Source: Lachnospiraceae bacterium
Lineage (GTDB): Bacteria > Bacillota > Clostridia > Lachnospirales > Lachnospiraceae
Length of the DNA stretch: 64,000 nucleotides
Reading direction: 5' to 3'
NCBI GenBank assembly: GCA_022796795.1
Contig: JAAWJI010000009.1
Coordinates: forward strand, 30,966-94,965
The notes below the pieces were generated by a model. That model made no database searches. It had not been told where the DNA came from and worked only from the letters and a program-made list of their open reading frames with translations. Positions within the stretch are counted from its first letter, which is position 1. Every line of letters starts with the position of its first letter. Made by a program: the position numbers and the translations under genes. This document shows positions 44,242 to 56,501 of the stretch, piece by piece.

Positions 44242-46248
44242 ATGAACAAAATACGAGGCAATATGGAGGATATCGTATACGGGAGCGCCTGGGGCTTTCA
44301 TCAGTATATTTTATCGGATCCGGCTCATCTGGGCTATGTAAGTCCCAGTCTGTGCCAGATTCTGGGGGTTGAAGAAAAGCAATTACTGCATGAAACCAGG
44401 GATCTTTATGCGGCTCTGGTGCAGCTCTCAGACCGTGAGAAATACGAGGAATGGATCGCCTGTATGGCTCAGGGAGAGAAAACCGGGACCTGCGAATACT
44501 GTCTGCGGAAAAAGGATGGGGAGCGAATCTGGGTGAAGGACACCCTTACGGTCAGGAGACTGGAGGACGGCACACTGGTAGGAGATTCTATTCTGGCGGA
44601 TATTACGGATGTAAAGGCTGAAAACCAGAATCTTAAGTTTTTAAATGAAACCATTCCCTGCGGATTTCTGAAATACACCTGCGAAAAGCAGCCCAGGATT
44701 ACCTTTATCAACGGGAAGATGATTGAGATTCTCCGCTTTCCCCAGGACAGGGAGGGGGAACTGGATTACCTTGAGCTGTATAAGAGCAATATTTTTTTGA
44801 TGATTCCCATGGAGGAGCGGCGCAGATTTCAGAAATATCTGGATTGTGTTTACTCTGCAGGCATGCCCCTGGCAGGCGAATTGAACATTCTTCGCTGCGA
44901 CGGCACAAGAGCCTGTGTCTTCGGTTGGGTGACAAAAGGGATCAACGAAGAGGGCGTGGAGGAATTTCAAAGCGTCTGTATGGATGTGACCGAGAGGCAC
45001 AGGGAGAAACGGGAAAAAGAGATTCAACAATATATCAAAGCGCTGACCGAGGTGTATGATAAGATTTTCCAGTGCGATATTCGTTTAAATACGATAAAAT
45101 GTCTGCACAACGACGATTCTTCCACCTTTAAACATTTTGAAAATGTTGGGATGCAGATGGATGATGCGCTGGAGAAATGGATCATGAGTTTTGCCGTCCC
45201 CCAGGACCAGGATAGGCTGCGTCAGTTTTTTCAGGATTTTTGCAGAAAAAGCCTGGATCAGACAGAGGGAAAGCCGCTGCAGATTACATATCATGCAAGA
45301 TCATCCAAGGGGAAGGTCAAGAAATACAGGGGCGTTTTCATCCAAATGAGCGGCACCATCAGCTTTTTTTGCTGCCGCTGCGTGCAGGATTTGGAGGAAT
45401 CCACTACATTGAGAAATGAAAATGTACAGCTGAAGGAAAAGATGAAAGAGCTTGTCTTACGCTTTACAGATGGAATCGCAGCCTTTGAGCTCACAGCCGA
45501 GGGCTTGGTAAGGCCGCTCTATGCCAGTGAGAATGTATGTGAATTTTTCGGGTATACAAGGGAGGAGTGGCTTCCTCTTATGGAAAAAAGCACCCCCTGG
45601 GAAAGCTTTGTGTCCTATAGCGAGGCGTCCTATGAGGACTATGCAGAACTCCTGAGAAACGGAGAAGCAGAGTTTACTTATTTTGATTATAAGACAGAGG
45701 AAAAGCGGAAGATCAGGGCAATTTGCTCACAAAAAGAGCCGGGTGGTTCCGCGCCCCGGTATATTATGCTCTATTCTATGGAAGATACCCGGAGGGAAGA
45801 GAGGAAGAGGCTTACAGAAAGCCGGACGGTAAGTATTCGAACCTTTGGATATTTTGACGTTTTTGTGGGTGAGAGACCCATTGCGTTTCGGAATAAAAAG
45901 TCGAAGGAGCTGTTTGCTCTGCTTGTGGACCGACGGGGCGGATATGTTACTTCAGAAGAGGCCATTTCTTTTTTGTGGGAGGAAGAGCCTGTAAACCCAG
46001 TGACCCTGGCCAGATACCGCAAGGTGGCCCTGCGGTTGAAAAATACTCTGGAGGAATACGGCATTTCGGATGTCATGGAGACGGTTGACGGCAAGCGGCG
46101 TATTGTAGCGGAACGGGTGCAATGCGATCTCTATGATTACCTTTCCGGCCGGGAGGAATACCGTCAGCTTTTCAAGGGCAGCTATCTTTCCAATTACAGC
46201 TGGGGAGAAAACACTCTGGCAGAGCTTTCCGGAGAGATTTCATATTAA
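44242..46248 (+). CDS. Multi-PAS sensor with C-terminal winged-helix (SARP/OmpR-like) domain
   Basis: 668 residues. Residues 10-125 and 130-255 look like PAS domains with PAC-type ends (DSILADITDVKAENQ, QSVCMDVTERHREK). The middle (260-390) may be another divergent sensor domain, and residues about 405-510 are again PAS-like. From about 530 a winged-helix domain begins with IRTFGYFDVFVGERPIAFRN and continues KSKELFALLVDRRGGYVT, the pattern of SARP-type or BTAD-associated DNA-binding domains. There is no kinase domain or membrane segment, so it is probably a one-component cytosolic regulator. Ligand and targets are unknown. Confidence 0.7.
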   Translation: MNKIRGNMEDIVYGSAWGFHQYILSDPAHLGYVSPSLCQILGVEEKQLLHETRDLYAALVQLSDREKYEEWIACMAQGEKTGTCEYCLRKKDGERIWVKDTLTVRRLEDGTLVGDSILADITDVKAENQNLKFLNETIPCGFLKYTCEKQPRITFINGKMIEILRFPQDREGELDYLELYKSNIFLMIPMEERRRFQKYLDCVYSAGMPLAGELNILRCDGTRACVFGWVTKGINEEGVEEFQSVCMDVTERHREKREKEIQQYIKALTEVYDKIFQCDIRLNTIKCLHNDDSSTFKHFENVGMQMDDALEKWIMSFAVPQDQDRLRQFFQDFCRKSLDQTEGKPLQITYHARSSKGKVKKYRGVFIQMSGTISFFCCRCVQDLEESTTLRNENVQLKEKMKELVLRFTDGIAAFELTAEGLVRPLYASENVCEFFGYTREEWLPLMEKSTPWESFVSYSEASYEDYAELLRNGEAEFTYFDYKTEEKRKIRAICSQKEPGGSAPRYIMLYSMEDTRREERKRLTESRTVSIRTFGYFDVFVGERPIAFRNKKSKELFALLVDRRGGYVTSEEAISFLWEEEPVNPVTLARYRKVALRLKNTLEEYGISDVMETVDGKRRIVAERVQCDLYDYLSGREEYRQLFKGSYLSNYSWGENTLAELSGEISY

Positions 46249-46300
46249 CAGGCGCTTTCCCAAGGAGAGCTACAGAAAAAAAGATGTGTTTGGCGGCATA

Positions 46301-46414
46301 AAAAGACAGGGGTGTTGCAAAATGCAGCTCATACGCAAGATATAGGTGCAACCTTTGTGGCCTAAATGCTCTATCTTGTATATAACAGCTGTTTTGCCAC
46401 AGCCCCGTCTTTTT
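46301..46414. terminator. Long imperfect palindrome, bidirectional terminator
   Basis: A 114-bp imperfect inverted repeat has arms that share AAAAGAC, GGGG, GCAAAA, CAGCT and CAAGATA in order. It ends in T-runs on both strands and lies between two convergent genes. It is much larger than a usual terminator and could be a miniature mobile or dispersed repeat used as one. Confidence 0.65.
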
Positions 46415-46448
46415 CATTATGAATGATCAGGCAAGGAGCCTGTTTGGT

Positions 46449-47030
46449 TTACTCTGCGGAAACAGTGGTAAAGGGAGTAAAATTTTTGCAGATATCCGAT
46501 CCGTTTTTCACTCCGTAAAATACCATGCCGGTTAATTTTTCCGAGTCCGGCGTTTTGATGCGGCGGACAGCGGCGTCACGGCTGGAGGATGGTTTAATCT
46601 TGCAGCCGTCTTCCCCCATATAGATGGCGGTGCTTCCGTTGGGAAGGGTTTTCACCTTGCAGAGGGTTTCCTTGGAGATGGCAAAGGCGTTAATCTGGGT
46701 GTGATTGACACAGATGGCTCTCTGGTTGGTAAACACATAGGTCACGTTTTTCAGCAGAGACCTTCTGGTGGCAATGGGCTGGAAGGAAAGCGCAAAGGGC
46801 ACCAGGCCTACCAGGAAAAGAGCGATCAAAAGCTGGGAGGGCTTGCTTGCGGTGCGGATGTAAAAGGGAATGTAAAAGGCAAGAAATATCAGCATCACTG
46901 CCGCGCTTGCTGCCCAGGTAATGACTAAGGGCTTTTTGTAGACTTCATCCATCAACTCAAAAGGCTCCGGTTTACCCTGCCACAGGATTTGTTCGCCGTC
47001 ATACAGTTCATGTTTTAATTCTTCACTCAT
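46449..47030 (-). CDS. Membrane protein with PH-like domain
   Basis: 193 residues, transcribed leftward, with AAAGGAGC before the start. Residues 30-52 and 67-84 are two membrane segments, followed by a region (YVFTNQRAICVN) that resembles the bacterial PH-like domain of YdbT/YokE-type proteins. No enzyme motif is seen. Function unknown. Confidence 0.55.
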   Translation of the reverse strand: MSEELKHELYDGEQILWQGKPEPFELMDEVYKKPLVITWAASAAVMLIFLAFYIPFYIRTASKPSQLLIALFLVGLVPFALSFQPIATRRSLLKNVTYVFTNQRAICVNHTQINAFAISKETLCKVKTLPNGSTAIYMGEDGCKIKPSSSRDAAVRRIKTPDSEKLTGMVFYGVKNGSDICKNFTPFTTVSAE

Positions 47031-47258
47031 GGGATTTTGCTCCTTTGTATAGTTTTTTAATAATTTTGTCTCTATTATTATAAGGGAGGAATGGGTAAAA
47101 AAGGCGTAAAGAAACGGAAGGGTTTTGTAAAGAAGCCGTTAAAATATGTGGAGGGAGGCTGTGGCGGTTGCGAGGATGTACATCCCGCGCCCACTGGCAA
47201 GGGAGGGATGAACAGTTATCCTATAATAATAAAAAAAGTATAAATTTTAGGAAAGGTG

Positions 47259-47326
47259 TTGACAAATAAATAAGAAAGCATTAATATAATGCTCATAGGT
47301 TAGCACTCGATGTTGGTGAGTGCTAA
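47259..47326 (+). promoter_or_regulatory. groESL promoter with CIRCE operator
   Basis: TTGACA (47259-47264) and a TTAATATAAT -10 region (47281-47290) are followed by TTAGCACTC (47300-47308), nine bases, and GAGTGCTAA (47318-47326), a perfect CIRCE element. HrcA repression of groESL during normal growth is the established mechanism. The rest of the 333-bp gap (47031-47258) shows nothing I can name. Confidence 0.95.
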
Positions 47327-47351
47327 TAACCAAAAAAGACACAGATCTTAA

Positions 47352-49327
<1,976 letters not shown>

Positions 49328-49355
49328 TCTCTGCCCGAAAAAATAGGAATGATAA

Positions 49356-49399
49356 GGGGTATATGCAATGGATTTACATCCGGGCATATGCCCCTTTTT
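49356..49399 (+). terminator. Terminator of groESL
   Basis: An 11-bp stem with one G-T pair (49356-49366 with 49384-49394) leads straight into TTTTT. Confidence 0.8.
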
Positions 49400-49495
49400 G
49401 CGTTACAGGAAATGGGGTTCTGTAAAGCAAAAGCCTTTGGGGGATGGGCGCTTCGCGCTAAGGAAAAATCTACTGACGCAACCAGCTTCAGTGCC

Positions 49496-49521
49496 AGAAT
49501 CCGGTTTGCCGGATTCTTTTT
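49496..49521 (+). terminator. Second terminator with no visible gene before it
   Basis: A perfect 9-bp stem (49496-49504 with 49509-49517) with a 4-nt loop is followed by TTTTT. Only about 95 bp of DNA without a gene separates it from the groESL terminator. Confidence 0.7.
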
Positions 49522-49610
49522 CTAATATATGATAATATTGAGCAAAAACAACTGGTACTGGAGGAAAGGTTGATATATAATAGAAAAAACGGAAAGAAAA
49601 GAGGAACAGT

Positions 49611-50102
49611 ATGCAGGATTTATATCTGGAACAGATTGTAAAGGCAAACAGGACAAAAGGGGCTATGGTTCCCAGGATTCTTTTTGCGGTGACGGTGTTT
49701 TTTGCAGCGGTGACACTGCTGATTGATTTGCGCTGTATTGTCCTAGCAGTAGCTGCTGGGGTAATCACCTATCTGATGAACAGCAGACGAGGCTATGAAT
49801 ATGAGTATCTCTATGTAAATGGGGAGTTGGATATTGATGTGGTAAAGGCCAGCCGCAGAAAACGGCTGGGCAGCTTTCAGATGGAGGAGCTGGTCTGCAT
49901 GACTCTGAAGGATTCGCCACGCCTGGAGGGATACAAGGGACAGGCCATGAAAAACCTGGATGCGTCCACGGGAGCTTCCGGTAATCCCATTTATGCCATG
50001 ATCTTTAAACAGAATCAGGGATATTTGCAGCTGTTGGTGGAGCCGGAGGAGGAGCTGATGAAAATTTTCCAAACCACAGTGCCCAATAAGATATTAAATT
50101 GA
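49611..50102 (+). CDS. Small conserved membrane protein (DUF6106-like)
   Basis: 163 residues. Two membrane segments lie at about 22-40 and 43-55, then a soluble C-terminal part with YLYVNGELDIDVVKA, RKRLGSFQMEELVCMT and a final VPNKILN. The pattern resembles a family of uncharacterised Lachnospiraceae membrane proteins. No catalytic motif is visible. Its role is unknown. Confidence 0.55.
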   Translation: MQDLYLEQIVKANRTKGAMVPRILFAVTVFFAAVTLLIDLRCIVLAVAAGVITYLMNSRRGYEYEYLYVNGELDIDVVKASRRKRLGSFQMEELVCMTLKDSPRLEGYKGQAMKNLDASTGASGNPIYAMIFKQNQGYLQLLVEPEEELMKIFQTTVPNKILN

Positions 50103-50142
50103 ACAGGCAGTAATTAGAAAAGGCAATAAATTGAAAAGGCAG

Positions 50143-50171
50143 TTGACAATAACCGACATTTTTGTTACGAT
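50143..50171 (+). promoter_or_regulatory. guaB promoter
   Basis: TTGACA (50143-50148), a 17-bp spacer and TACGAT (50166-50171). The leader to the start is about 80 bases; no purine riboswitch pattern was recognised in it. Confidence 0.7.
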
Positions 50172-50213
50172 AGAAAAACTATATATGTTTGACCTGGGGA
50201 ATGGTGGCAATAA

Positions 50214-51710
<1,497 letters not shown>

Positions 51711-51824
51711 AGATACCATAAGGGGAAATGAGGCACTACAGCGCGGACGAGGAATGAGACGACAGCGGGTTGTCTGACTACAGTCAGGCATGGTTTATGT
51801 AGATTATTGATGACAGAAACAGGC

Positions 51825-51851
51825 AGACACGGGAGGATTCCGTGTCTGTTT
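51825..51851 (+). terminator. Possible terminator after guaB
   Basis: An 8-bp stem AGACACGG/CCGTGTCT (51825-51832 with 51840-51847) is followed only by GTTT, so termination may be weak. Confidence 0.4.
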
Positions 51852-51896
51852 GGCTATGAGGATCCAGGAAAGAATGTTCAGAGGGGGAATGCTGTT

Positions 51897-52664
51897 ATGG
51901 AAGAAATTCGTTTGAATAAATATCTCAGCGAAAAAGGAATCTGTTCCCGGAGAGAGGCAGACCGCCTGATTCAGGAGGGACGGGTCACGGTGGACGGGCA
52001 GACAGCCGTTATGGGCATGAAGGTGGGGGAGGATCAGGTGATCTGTGTGGGAAAAAAGCAGATCAGCCAGGGAACAGCCCGGACCGTATTGCTGGCGGTA
52101 AATAAGCCGGTAGGGGTAGTGTGTACCACGGATCGGCGGGAGAGACGGAATATCGTGGACTTTGTGGGATATCCCCAGCGTATTTATCCTGTGGGAAGAC
52201 TAGACAAGGATTCGGAAGGACTGATCCTCATGACAAACCAGGGGGATCTGGCAAACCAGATTTTAAAGGCATCCCATCACCATGAAAAGGAATATCTGGT
52301 CACGGTAAACAAGCCGGTAACCGAGGGCTTTTTAAGGCAGATGCAAGCAGGCGTCCACATTAAAAAGGAGGAGAAAGGACAGGTTCTTTTGGATGCGGTG
52401 ACAAGGCCCTGCCAGGTGGAGCGACTGGGAAAACAGCGGTTTCGGATTATTCTCACACAGGGATTAAACCGACAGATCCGGCGGATGTGTCAGGCCCTGG
52501 GATATCAGGTGGAAAAGCTTCAGCGGGTGCGGGTAGTAAATATCGAGATTCGGGGGCTGCCTCTGGGACACTTTCGGGAAGTGAGCGGGGAGGAATACAG
52601 AGAGCTTTTGAGAATACTGGGGGCGCAGTCTGGTGCGGACATAAATGTTGAAGAGGACTTCTAA
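51897..52664 (+). CDS. rluF: RluF/RluB-type 23S rRNA pseudouridine synthase
   Basis: 255 residues from ATG 51897, after GAGGGGG. An N-terminal S4 RNA-binding domain (IRLNKYLSEKGICSRREADR) precedes the RsuA/RluB-type catalytic domain with the catalytic Asp in PVGRLDKDSEGLILMTN. The stretch HHEKEYLVTVNKPVT is closer to RluF than RluB. It isomerises a uridine of 23S rRNA. The longer opening at 51807 is rejected. Family sure, exact target position less so. Confidence 0.82.
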   Translation: MEEIRLNKYLSEKGICSRREADRLIQEGRVTVDGQTAVMGMKVGEDQVICVGKKQISQGTARTVLLAVNKPVGVVCTTDRRERRNIVDFVGYPQRIYPVGRLDKDSEGLILMTNQGDLANQILKASHHHEKEYLVTVNKPVTEGFLRQMQAGVHIKKEEKGQVLLDAVTRPCQVERLGKQRFRIILTQGLNRQIRRMCQALGYQVEKLQRVRVVNIEIRGLPLGHFREVSGEEYRELLRILGAQSGADINVEEDF

Positions 52665-52669
52665 TTAGG

Positions 52670-52986
52670 ATATACTATTATCAAATAACAGATAAAAGGT
52701 CTAAGGAGATAATATTTTATAAAAAAACTGCTACAGCAGAGGAACCCTGGGCAGTATTTACATTTCAAAATAGATTGTGGAAGGAAGAAAATTTAGTCAA
52801 ACTGGCAAATCATTGGCCCGATCTGGCAAAGGGGGATTGTCAATCGGTGATGCAACGATAAAGGATGTAGCAACCTATTATAGAGAAGCTGGTTACGGAG
52901 TCGAGATTCTGACCGGGGATGAGGGGTTAAAAGCATACGAGCCTACACTAATCACTGCTCCCAGAAGACGCAGGTCGAATACATAA
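52670..52986 (+). pseudogene. Possible PIN-domain protein remnant
   Basis: Two overlapping frames join if one G is added to the GGGGG run near 52835. The join reads LANHWPDLAKGGLSIGDATI and continues to GVEILTGDEGLKAYEP and a basic tail, which resembles the C-terminal half of PIN-like proteins. There is no start codon or N-terminal Asp region, so the N-terminus seems lost. Homology is tentative. Confidence 0.35.
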
Positions 52987-53123
52987 ATAGTTGCATAAAA
53001 AATAGCGGAAAAACACGAAAAATACAGATGGAAGATATGGTAGTGACATATTTCGAAAAACATGGTAAAATAGAAAAAGGAAGAGAGGGAAAACGAAAAA
53101 AAGAGAAAAGGATTGAGCTGACT

Positions 53124-53900
53124 ATGAAAACAGGTGGATTGAAGATTGACGAGCGCAGGCAGAGGATTTTGAGCATTTTGAATCGAGACGGGCAGGTGAA
53201 GGTTAGTCAGCTAAGCCAGGATCTGGGGACCAGTGTGGTAACAATCCGCAGTGATCTGGCTGCTCTGGAACGGGATGGATATTTAGAGCGTACCTCAGGA
53301 GGCGCAGTGCAGACGGTGAATAATTTTTATCATCTGGATTTCCGCTTCCGTACCCAGCGGAATCTGCAGTCGAAAAAGGAGATTGCGGCAGGGGTATCCA
53401 GTCTGGTGCAGGATGGGGAGACTTTATTTATCAATTCCGGCACGACCACGTATTTTACGGCCATTGAGTTGAAGAAAAACAAGAACCTGAATATTGTGAC
53501 CAATTCATTGACAGTAGCCGTAGAGCTGGGGAGTGTCCCTACCTTCCGGGTGCTTTTGCTGGGCGGAGAGATCAATGCGCAGTATTCCTTCACCTACGGG
53601 AATGAGGTGCTGCAGCAGCTTCGCAAGTACAAGGCGGACAAAGCGATCCTTTCCATGGACGGGGTGGATATGGAAGCAGGTCTTACCACATATCATGCGG
53701 AGGAGGCCGAGGTGGATCGGGTGATGATGGAACGGGCCAGACAGATTATTGTGGCTGCAGACGCCACCAAGTTTGGACATGAAAGTTTTTCCTATGTGGG
53801 AGACTTAAACAAAATCCAGACGTGGGTGACCAATGAGGAGATTCAGGCGGAATACTGTGACTTGGTCAGACAGCAGGGACTGGATGTGTTGGTGTGCTGA
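53124..53900 (+). CDS. DeoR-family sugar-phosphate-responsive regulator
   Basis: 258 residues. The N-terminal winged helix has RRQRILSILNRDGQVKVSQL and TIRSDLAALERDGYLERTSGGA, the classical DeoR signature. The C-terminal DeoRC domain has INSGTTTYFTAIEL, LGGEIN and AADATKFGHESF, the phosphosugar-binding pattern. It most likely controls the neighbouring sugar genes at 54087-58094. The start is chosen at ATG 53124 because earlier in-frame codons give a long lysine-rich stretch unlike the family. A strong terminator follows. Confidence 0.82.
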   Translation: MKTGGLKIDERRQRILSILNRDGQVKVSQLSQDLGTSVVTIRSDLAALERDGYLERTSGGAVQTVNNFYHLDFRFRTQRNLQSKKEIAAGVSSLVQDGETLFINSGTTTYFTAIELKKNKNLNIVTNSLTVAVELGSVPTFRVLLLGGEINAQYSFTYGNEVLQQLRKYKADKAILSMDGVDMEAGLTTYHAEEAEVDRVMMERARQIIVAADATKFGHESFSYVGDLNKIQTWVTNEEIQAEYCDLVRQQGLDVLVC

Positions 53901-53992
53901 GAGCGTGGCTGCTGCCAGGCCTTGGAGAACCAGCCCAAGGAGACAGAAATACCTTAAAAGACAAGAAAAGATACTTTTGGACAAAGACAGGC

Positions 53993-54040
53993 AAAAAAGC
54001 CGGCGCTCTGTAATGGATAAAAACAGAGCGCCGGCTTTTT
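53993..54040. terminator. Bidirectional terminator between the regulator and TPI-like genes
   Basis: An extended stem (AAAAAGCCGGCGCTCTG at 53994-54010 with its reverse complement at 54024-54040) has T-runs at both ends. It serves two convergent genes. Confidence 0.85.
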
Positions 54041-54086
54041 AGGAGAAATCCGATTTATTTTGCGGCCAAAGAGCCAAAGTCCTTCC

Positions 54087-54803
54087 CTAAAGGACAGGCT
54101 TTCCGGCGTGAAGGTCATCCCAGGCGGAGCGGACGGCATGGATCATTTCGTCTACCATGGCGGCTCTGTCAGGAGCTTTTACCACGCCGCTGGAAGAGCC
54201 GGTGGCCTCTGCTCCTGCGTGAATGACACGATAAACGTCATCCCCATTGCTGATGCCTGCGCCCTGCAGGACCAGAATGGCGGGATTCTGAGATTTCACA
54301 GCCTCGATGGAAGCTTTTACATAATCCATGTCGCTGGTTTGTCCGGTCCCAATGAGCTCAGAGGGCTCGGGAACAATGATGTCCGGTCCCAGACAGGCGA
54401 TGGCTTTTGCCTCGGCAATAGAGTCGGCGCAGACAATGGTCAGAAGGCCTACCTCCTTGGCGCGCTTGATGGTCTGATACAATACGGGAAGGGGAACCGG
54501 CTTTTCGCAGTGGTTCAGCATGACGCCCTGGGCGCCTGCTGCCTTGACGGATTCAGGCAGAATATCCGCCAGTCCCCGGCCCACAGGAAGAGGATCCATA
54601 TGAGGCGCAAATACATGGATATGCTCGGTGGCCTCGCTAACCCTGCGGATATCCGCAACGGGGGTGGTGAAAATTATATCTACATCATATTTGGCGGAAG
54701 CAGCGTCTGCAGCCTTGGCCAGTTCTAAAATATCATCCCCATACAAATAGGATTTGGGGCCGATTTCAAAAAAAGGTGCTTTTATTTCCATACGTTTTCT
54801 CAT
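54087..54803 (-). CDS. Triose-phosphate isomerase-like sugar-phosphate isomerase
   Basis: 238 residues on the minus strand. The TIM barrel keeps the three TPI active-site positions: a Lys in GPKSYLYG near the N-terminus, a His in LNHCEKP and the Glu in PEPSELIGTG. The surrounding sequence differs from housekeeping TPI, and the gene lies in a sugar cluster, so it probably isomerises another phosphosugar; such paralogues act on erythrulose phosphate in tetritol pathways. The divergent promoter region with the SIS gene supports joint control by the DeoR protein. Confidence 0.72.
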   Translation of the reverse strand: MRKRMEIKAPFFEIGPKSYLYGDDILELAKAADAASAKYDVDIIFTTPVADIRRVSEATEHIHVFAPHMDPLPVGRGLADILPESVKAAGAQGVMLNHCEKPVPLPVLYQTIKRAKEVGLLTIVCADSIAEAKAIACLGPDIIVPEPSELIGTGQTSDMDYVKASIEAVKSQNPAILVLQGAGISNGDDVYRVIHAGAEATGSSSGVVKAPDRAAMVDEMIHAVRSAWDDLHAGKPVL

Positions 54804-54843
54804 AAGAATCCTCCAATCATACAGTAAAATTTATAGTATCTCC

Positions 54844-54872
54844 AGTATAAAATAAATTTCCTGTAAAGTCAA
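54844..54872 (-). promoter_or_regulatory. Promoter of the TPI-like gene
   Basis: Minus-strand TTGACT (54872-54867), a 17-bp spacer and TATACT (54849-54844). The start codon is about 40 bp further on. A DeoR-family operator might overlap but none can be named. Confidence 0.7.
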
Positions 54873-54987
54873 TCTTATTTTCTTTTAACTTTCGTATTGA
54901 TTTCTATAGAAAAAGATGATAAGATAGGAACGGAAGGCAAGAGAAATAAAATAGAAAATACCAGGAAAGGAGGAAGATATCGGATTT

Positions 54988-55587
54988 ATGAAGGAGGAAG
55001 CGTTAAAAAGAGGAAAAGAGGCATTTCTGATCGAGAAAAAAGCGGTGCAGGATGCCCTGGACTATATGGACTTTGATGCGTTTCAGAAGGCAGTGGAGCT
55101 GTTAGCTGCGGCGCCAAGGATCGGTACCAGCGGCTGCGGACACTCCGGAATCGCCTGTCAGCATATGGCTCATCTCATGTGCTGTATCGAGCGTCCGGCC
55201 CGGTTTATTTCCCCGGCGGAGGCTGTGCACGGAGGGCTGGGATTTATACAGAAGGGCGACGTGATGATTCTGGCATCCCGGGGAGGAAAGACCAAGGAGC
55301 TGCTGCCCATATTGGAGATCTGCAGGAAGAAAGGGGCATGGGTGATCTCCATTACGGAGAAAATGGATTCGCCTCTGGCAGAGGGAGCGGACGTGGTGCT
55401 TCCCATGCATGTGGAGCTAGAGACAGATAAGTACAACAGCCAGGGAACCAGCAGCTTTCTTGCGGTAAACGTGATTTTTGACGCGCTGCAGGCGGCGTTG
55501 GTGGAGGAAACCGGCTATGTGAACGAGCAGTTTGCCCTGATTCATCCAGGCGGAGCCGTGGGCGAGAGACTCAACCAGGGAAAATAA
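54988..55587 (+). CDS. SIS-domain sugar-phosphate isomerase (KpsF/GutQ-like, no CBS)
   Basis: 199 residues forming a single SIS domain: GTSGCGHSGIACQHMAH, ASRGGKTKELLPILEI and the C-terminal ALIHPGGAVGERL typical of arabinose-5-phosphate isomerase relatives. The CBS pair of KpsF is absent, which points to a catabolic role. It is divergent from the TPI-like gene and begins after GGAGGAAG. The exact ketose/aldose phosphate is unknown. Confidence 0.75.
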   Translation: MKEEALKRGKEAFLIEKKAVQDALDYMDFDAFQKAVELLAAAPRIGTSGCGHSGIACQHMAHLMCCIERPARFISPAEAVHGGLGFIQKGDVMILASRGGKTKELLPILEICRKKGAWVISITEKMDSPLAEGADVVLPMHVELETDKYNSQGTSSFLAVNVIFDALQAALVEETGYVNEQFALIHPGGAVGERLNQGK

Positions 55588-55699
55588 AAGAAAGATCTGA
55601 AGCGACAGAAAGTAAAGAGGACGCCTGAAACAACAGAAAAAGAGAATAGGCGTTTGAATCAGAGAAAATAAAAGAGAAAAGAAAAGGAGGAACATAAAC

Positions 55700-56320
55700 A
55701 TGGAATTTAAAGTTTATCAGAAGGAATTAGAGGTACAGTCCCGGGGTTGGATCCCCACCTTTCATGATCTGTCCAAGGAGATTATGGAGATCGTAAAGGA
55801 GTCCGGCGTTGTAAACGGCACCTGCTGCATCGCTTCCCATCACACCACCTGTTCTGTTATGGTGCAGGAGTGCTCTCATGATATTGACAGCTTTGATCTG
55901 GAGTATCTGCAGCATGATCTGCTGGATATCATGCGGAAAATGATTCCGGATTTCGCGGAGGAGCATCAGTACCGTCATCCTGGCCCTATCCATGCACAGT
56001 TTGGCCGCTATGTGAACGAGCCGGGAGATTACACCAGCATGAACACAGACGGTCACCTGCGCAGTGTGTTTTTTGGCAGAAGCGAGACCATGACCATCAA
56101 GGACGGTGTGCTGGATGGCGGCGAATTCGCTCACATTTACTTTATCGACTGGGATCATGTGAGAGCAAGACGCAGACAGGTTAATGTAACCATTATGGGA
56201 ACCACCGAGTCTGTGGGAGACCGGAAGTGGAAGGACGGTTCCGTGATCAATACCCTGCGGAAATATACGGATGAGGAAAAGGCTTATATGGAGCAGTTTG
56301 ACCTGCAGCTGAAGCGCTAA
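55700..56320 (+). CDS. YjbQ/UPF0047-family protein, long form
   Basis: 206 residues. The YjbQ fold is shown by SGVVNGTCCIASHHTTCSVM near 35-55 and the late HIYFIDWDHVRARRR with its conserved histidines. The usual protein is about 130-140 residues; this one has an insertion (HRHPGPIHAQFGRYVN region) and a C-terminal extension. The biochemical role of the family is poorly settled. In this setting it may act on a sugar derivative. It starts after AAAAGGAGG. Confidence 0.65.
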   Translation: MEFKVYQKELEVQSRGWIPTFHDLSKEIMEIVKESGVVNGTCCIASHHTTCSVMVQECSHDIDSFDLEYLQHDLLDIMRKMIPDFAEEHQYRHPGPIHAQFGRYVNEPGDYTSMNTDGHLRSVFFGRSETMTIKDGVLDGGEFAHIYFIDWDHVRARRRQVNVTIMGTTESVGDRKWKDGSVINTLRKYTDEEKAYMEQFDLQLKR

Positions 56321-56325
56321 GAGAG

Positions 56326-56357
56326 AAAAGGAGGGCAGAAAATGCTCTCCTTTTTTT
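56326..56357 (+). terminator. Terminator after the YjbQ gene
   Basis: A 12-bp stem with one G-T pair (56326-56337 with 56343-56354, running into the seven-T tract at 56351-56357). The kinase gene downstream therefore uses its own promoter. Confidence 0.8.
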
Positions 56358-56380
56358 ACGGTTTGGAAAGTTGTTTTTCA

Positions 56381-56410
56381 TTGACAACACTTCTTAAAAA
56401 GAGATATAGT
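56381..56410 (+). promoter_or_regulatory. Promoter of the FGGY kinase gene
   Basis: TTGACA (56381-56386), an 18-bp spacer and TATAGT (56405-56410). Confidence 0.7.
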
Positions 56411-56501
56411 ATAGGTATAGTATGCTGGTCCAGGCCGCCTGCAGGAATACAGCGAAAACAGGGGGGGACCTGCAAAAGCAAGAAACCAGGAGGATAAGAA
56501 A

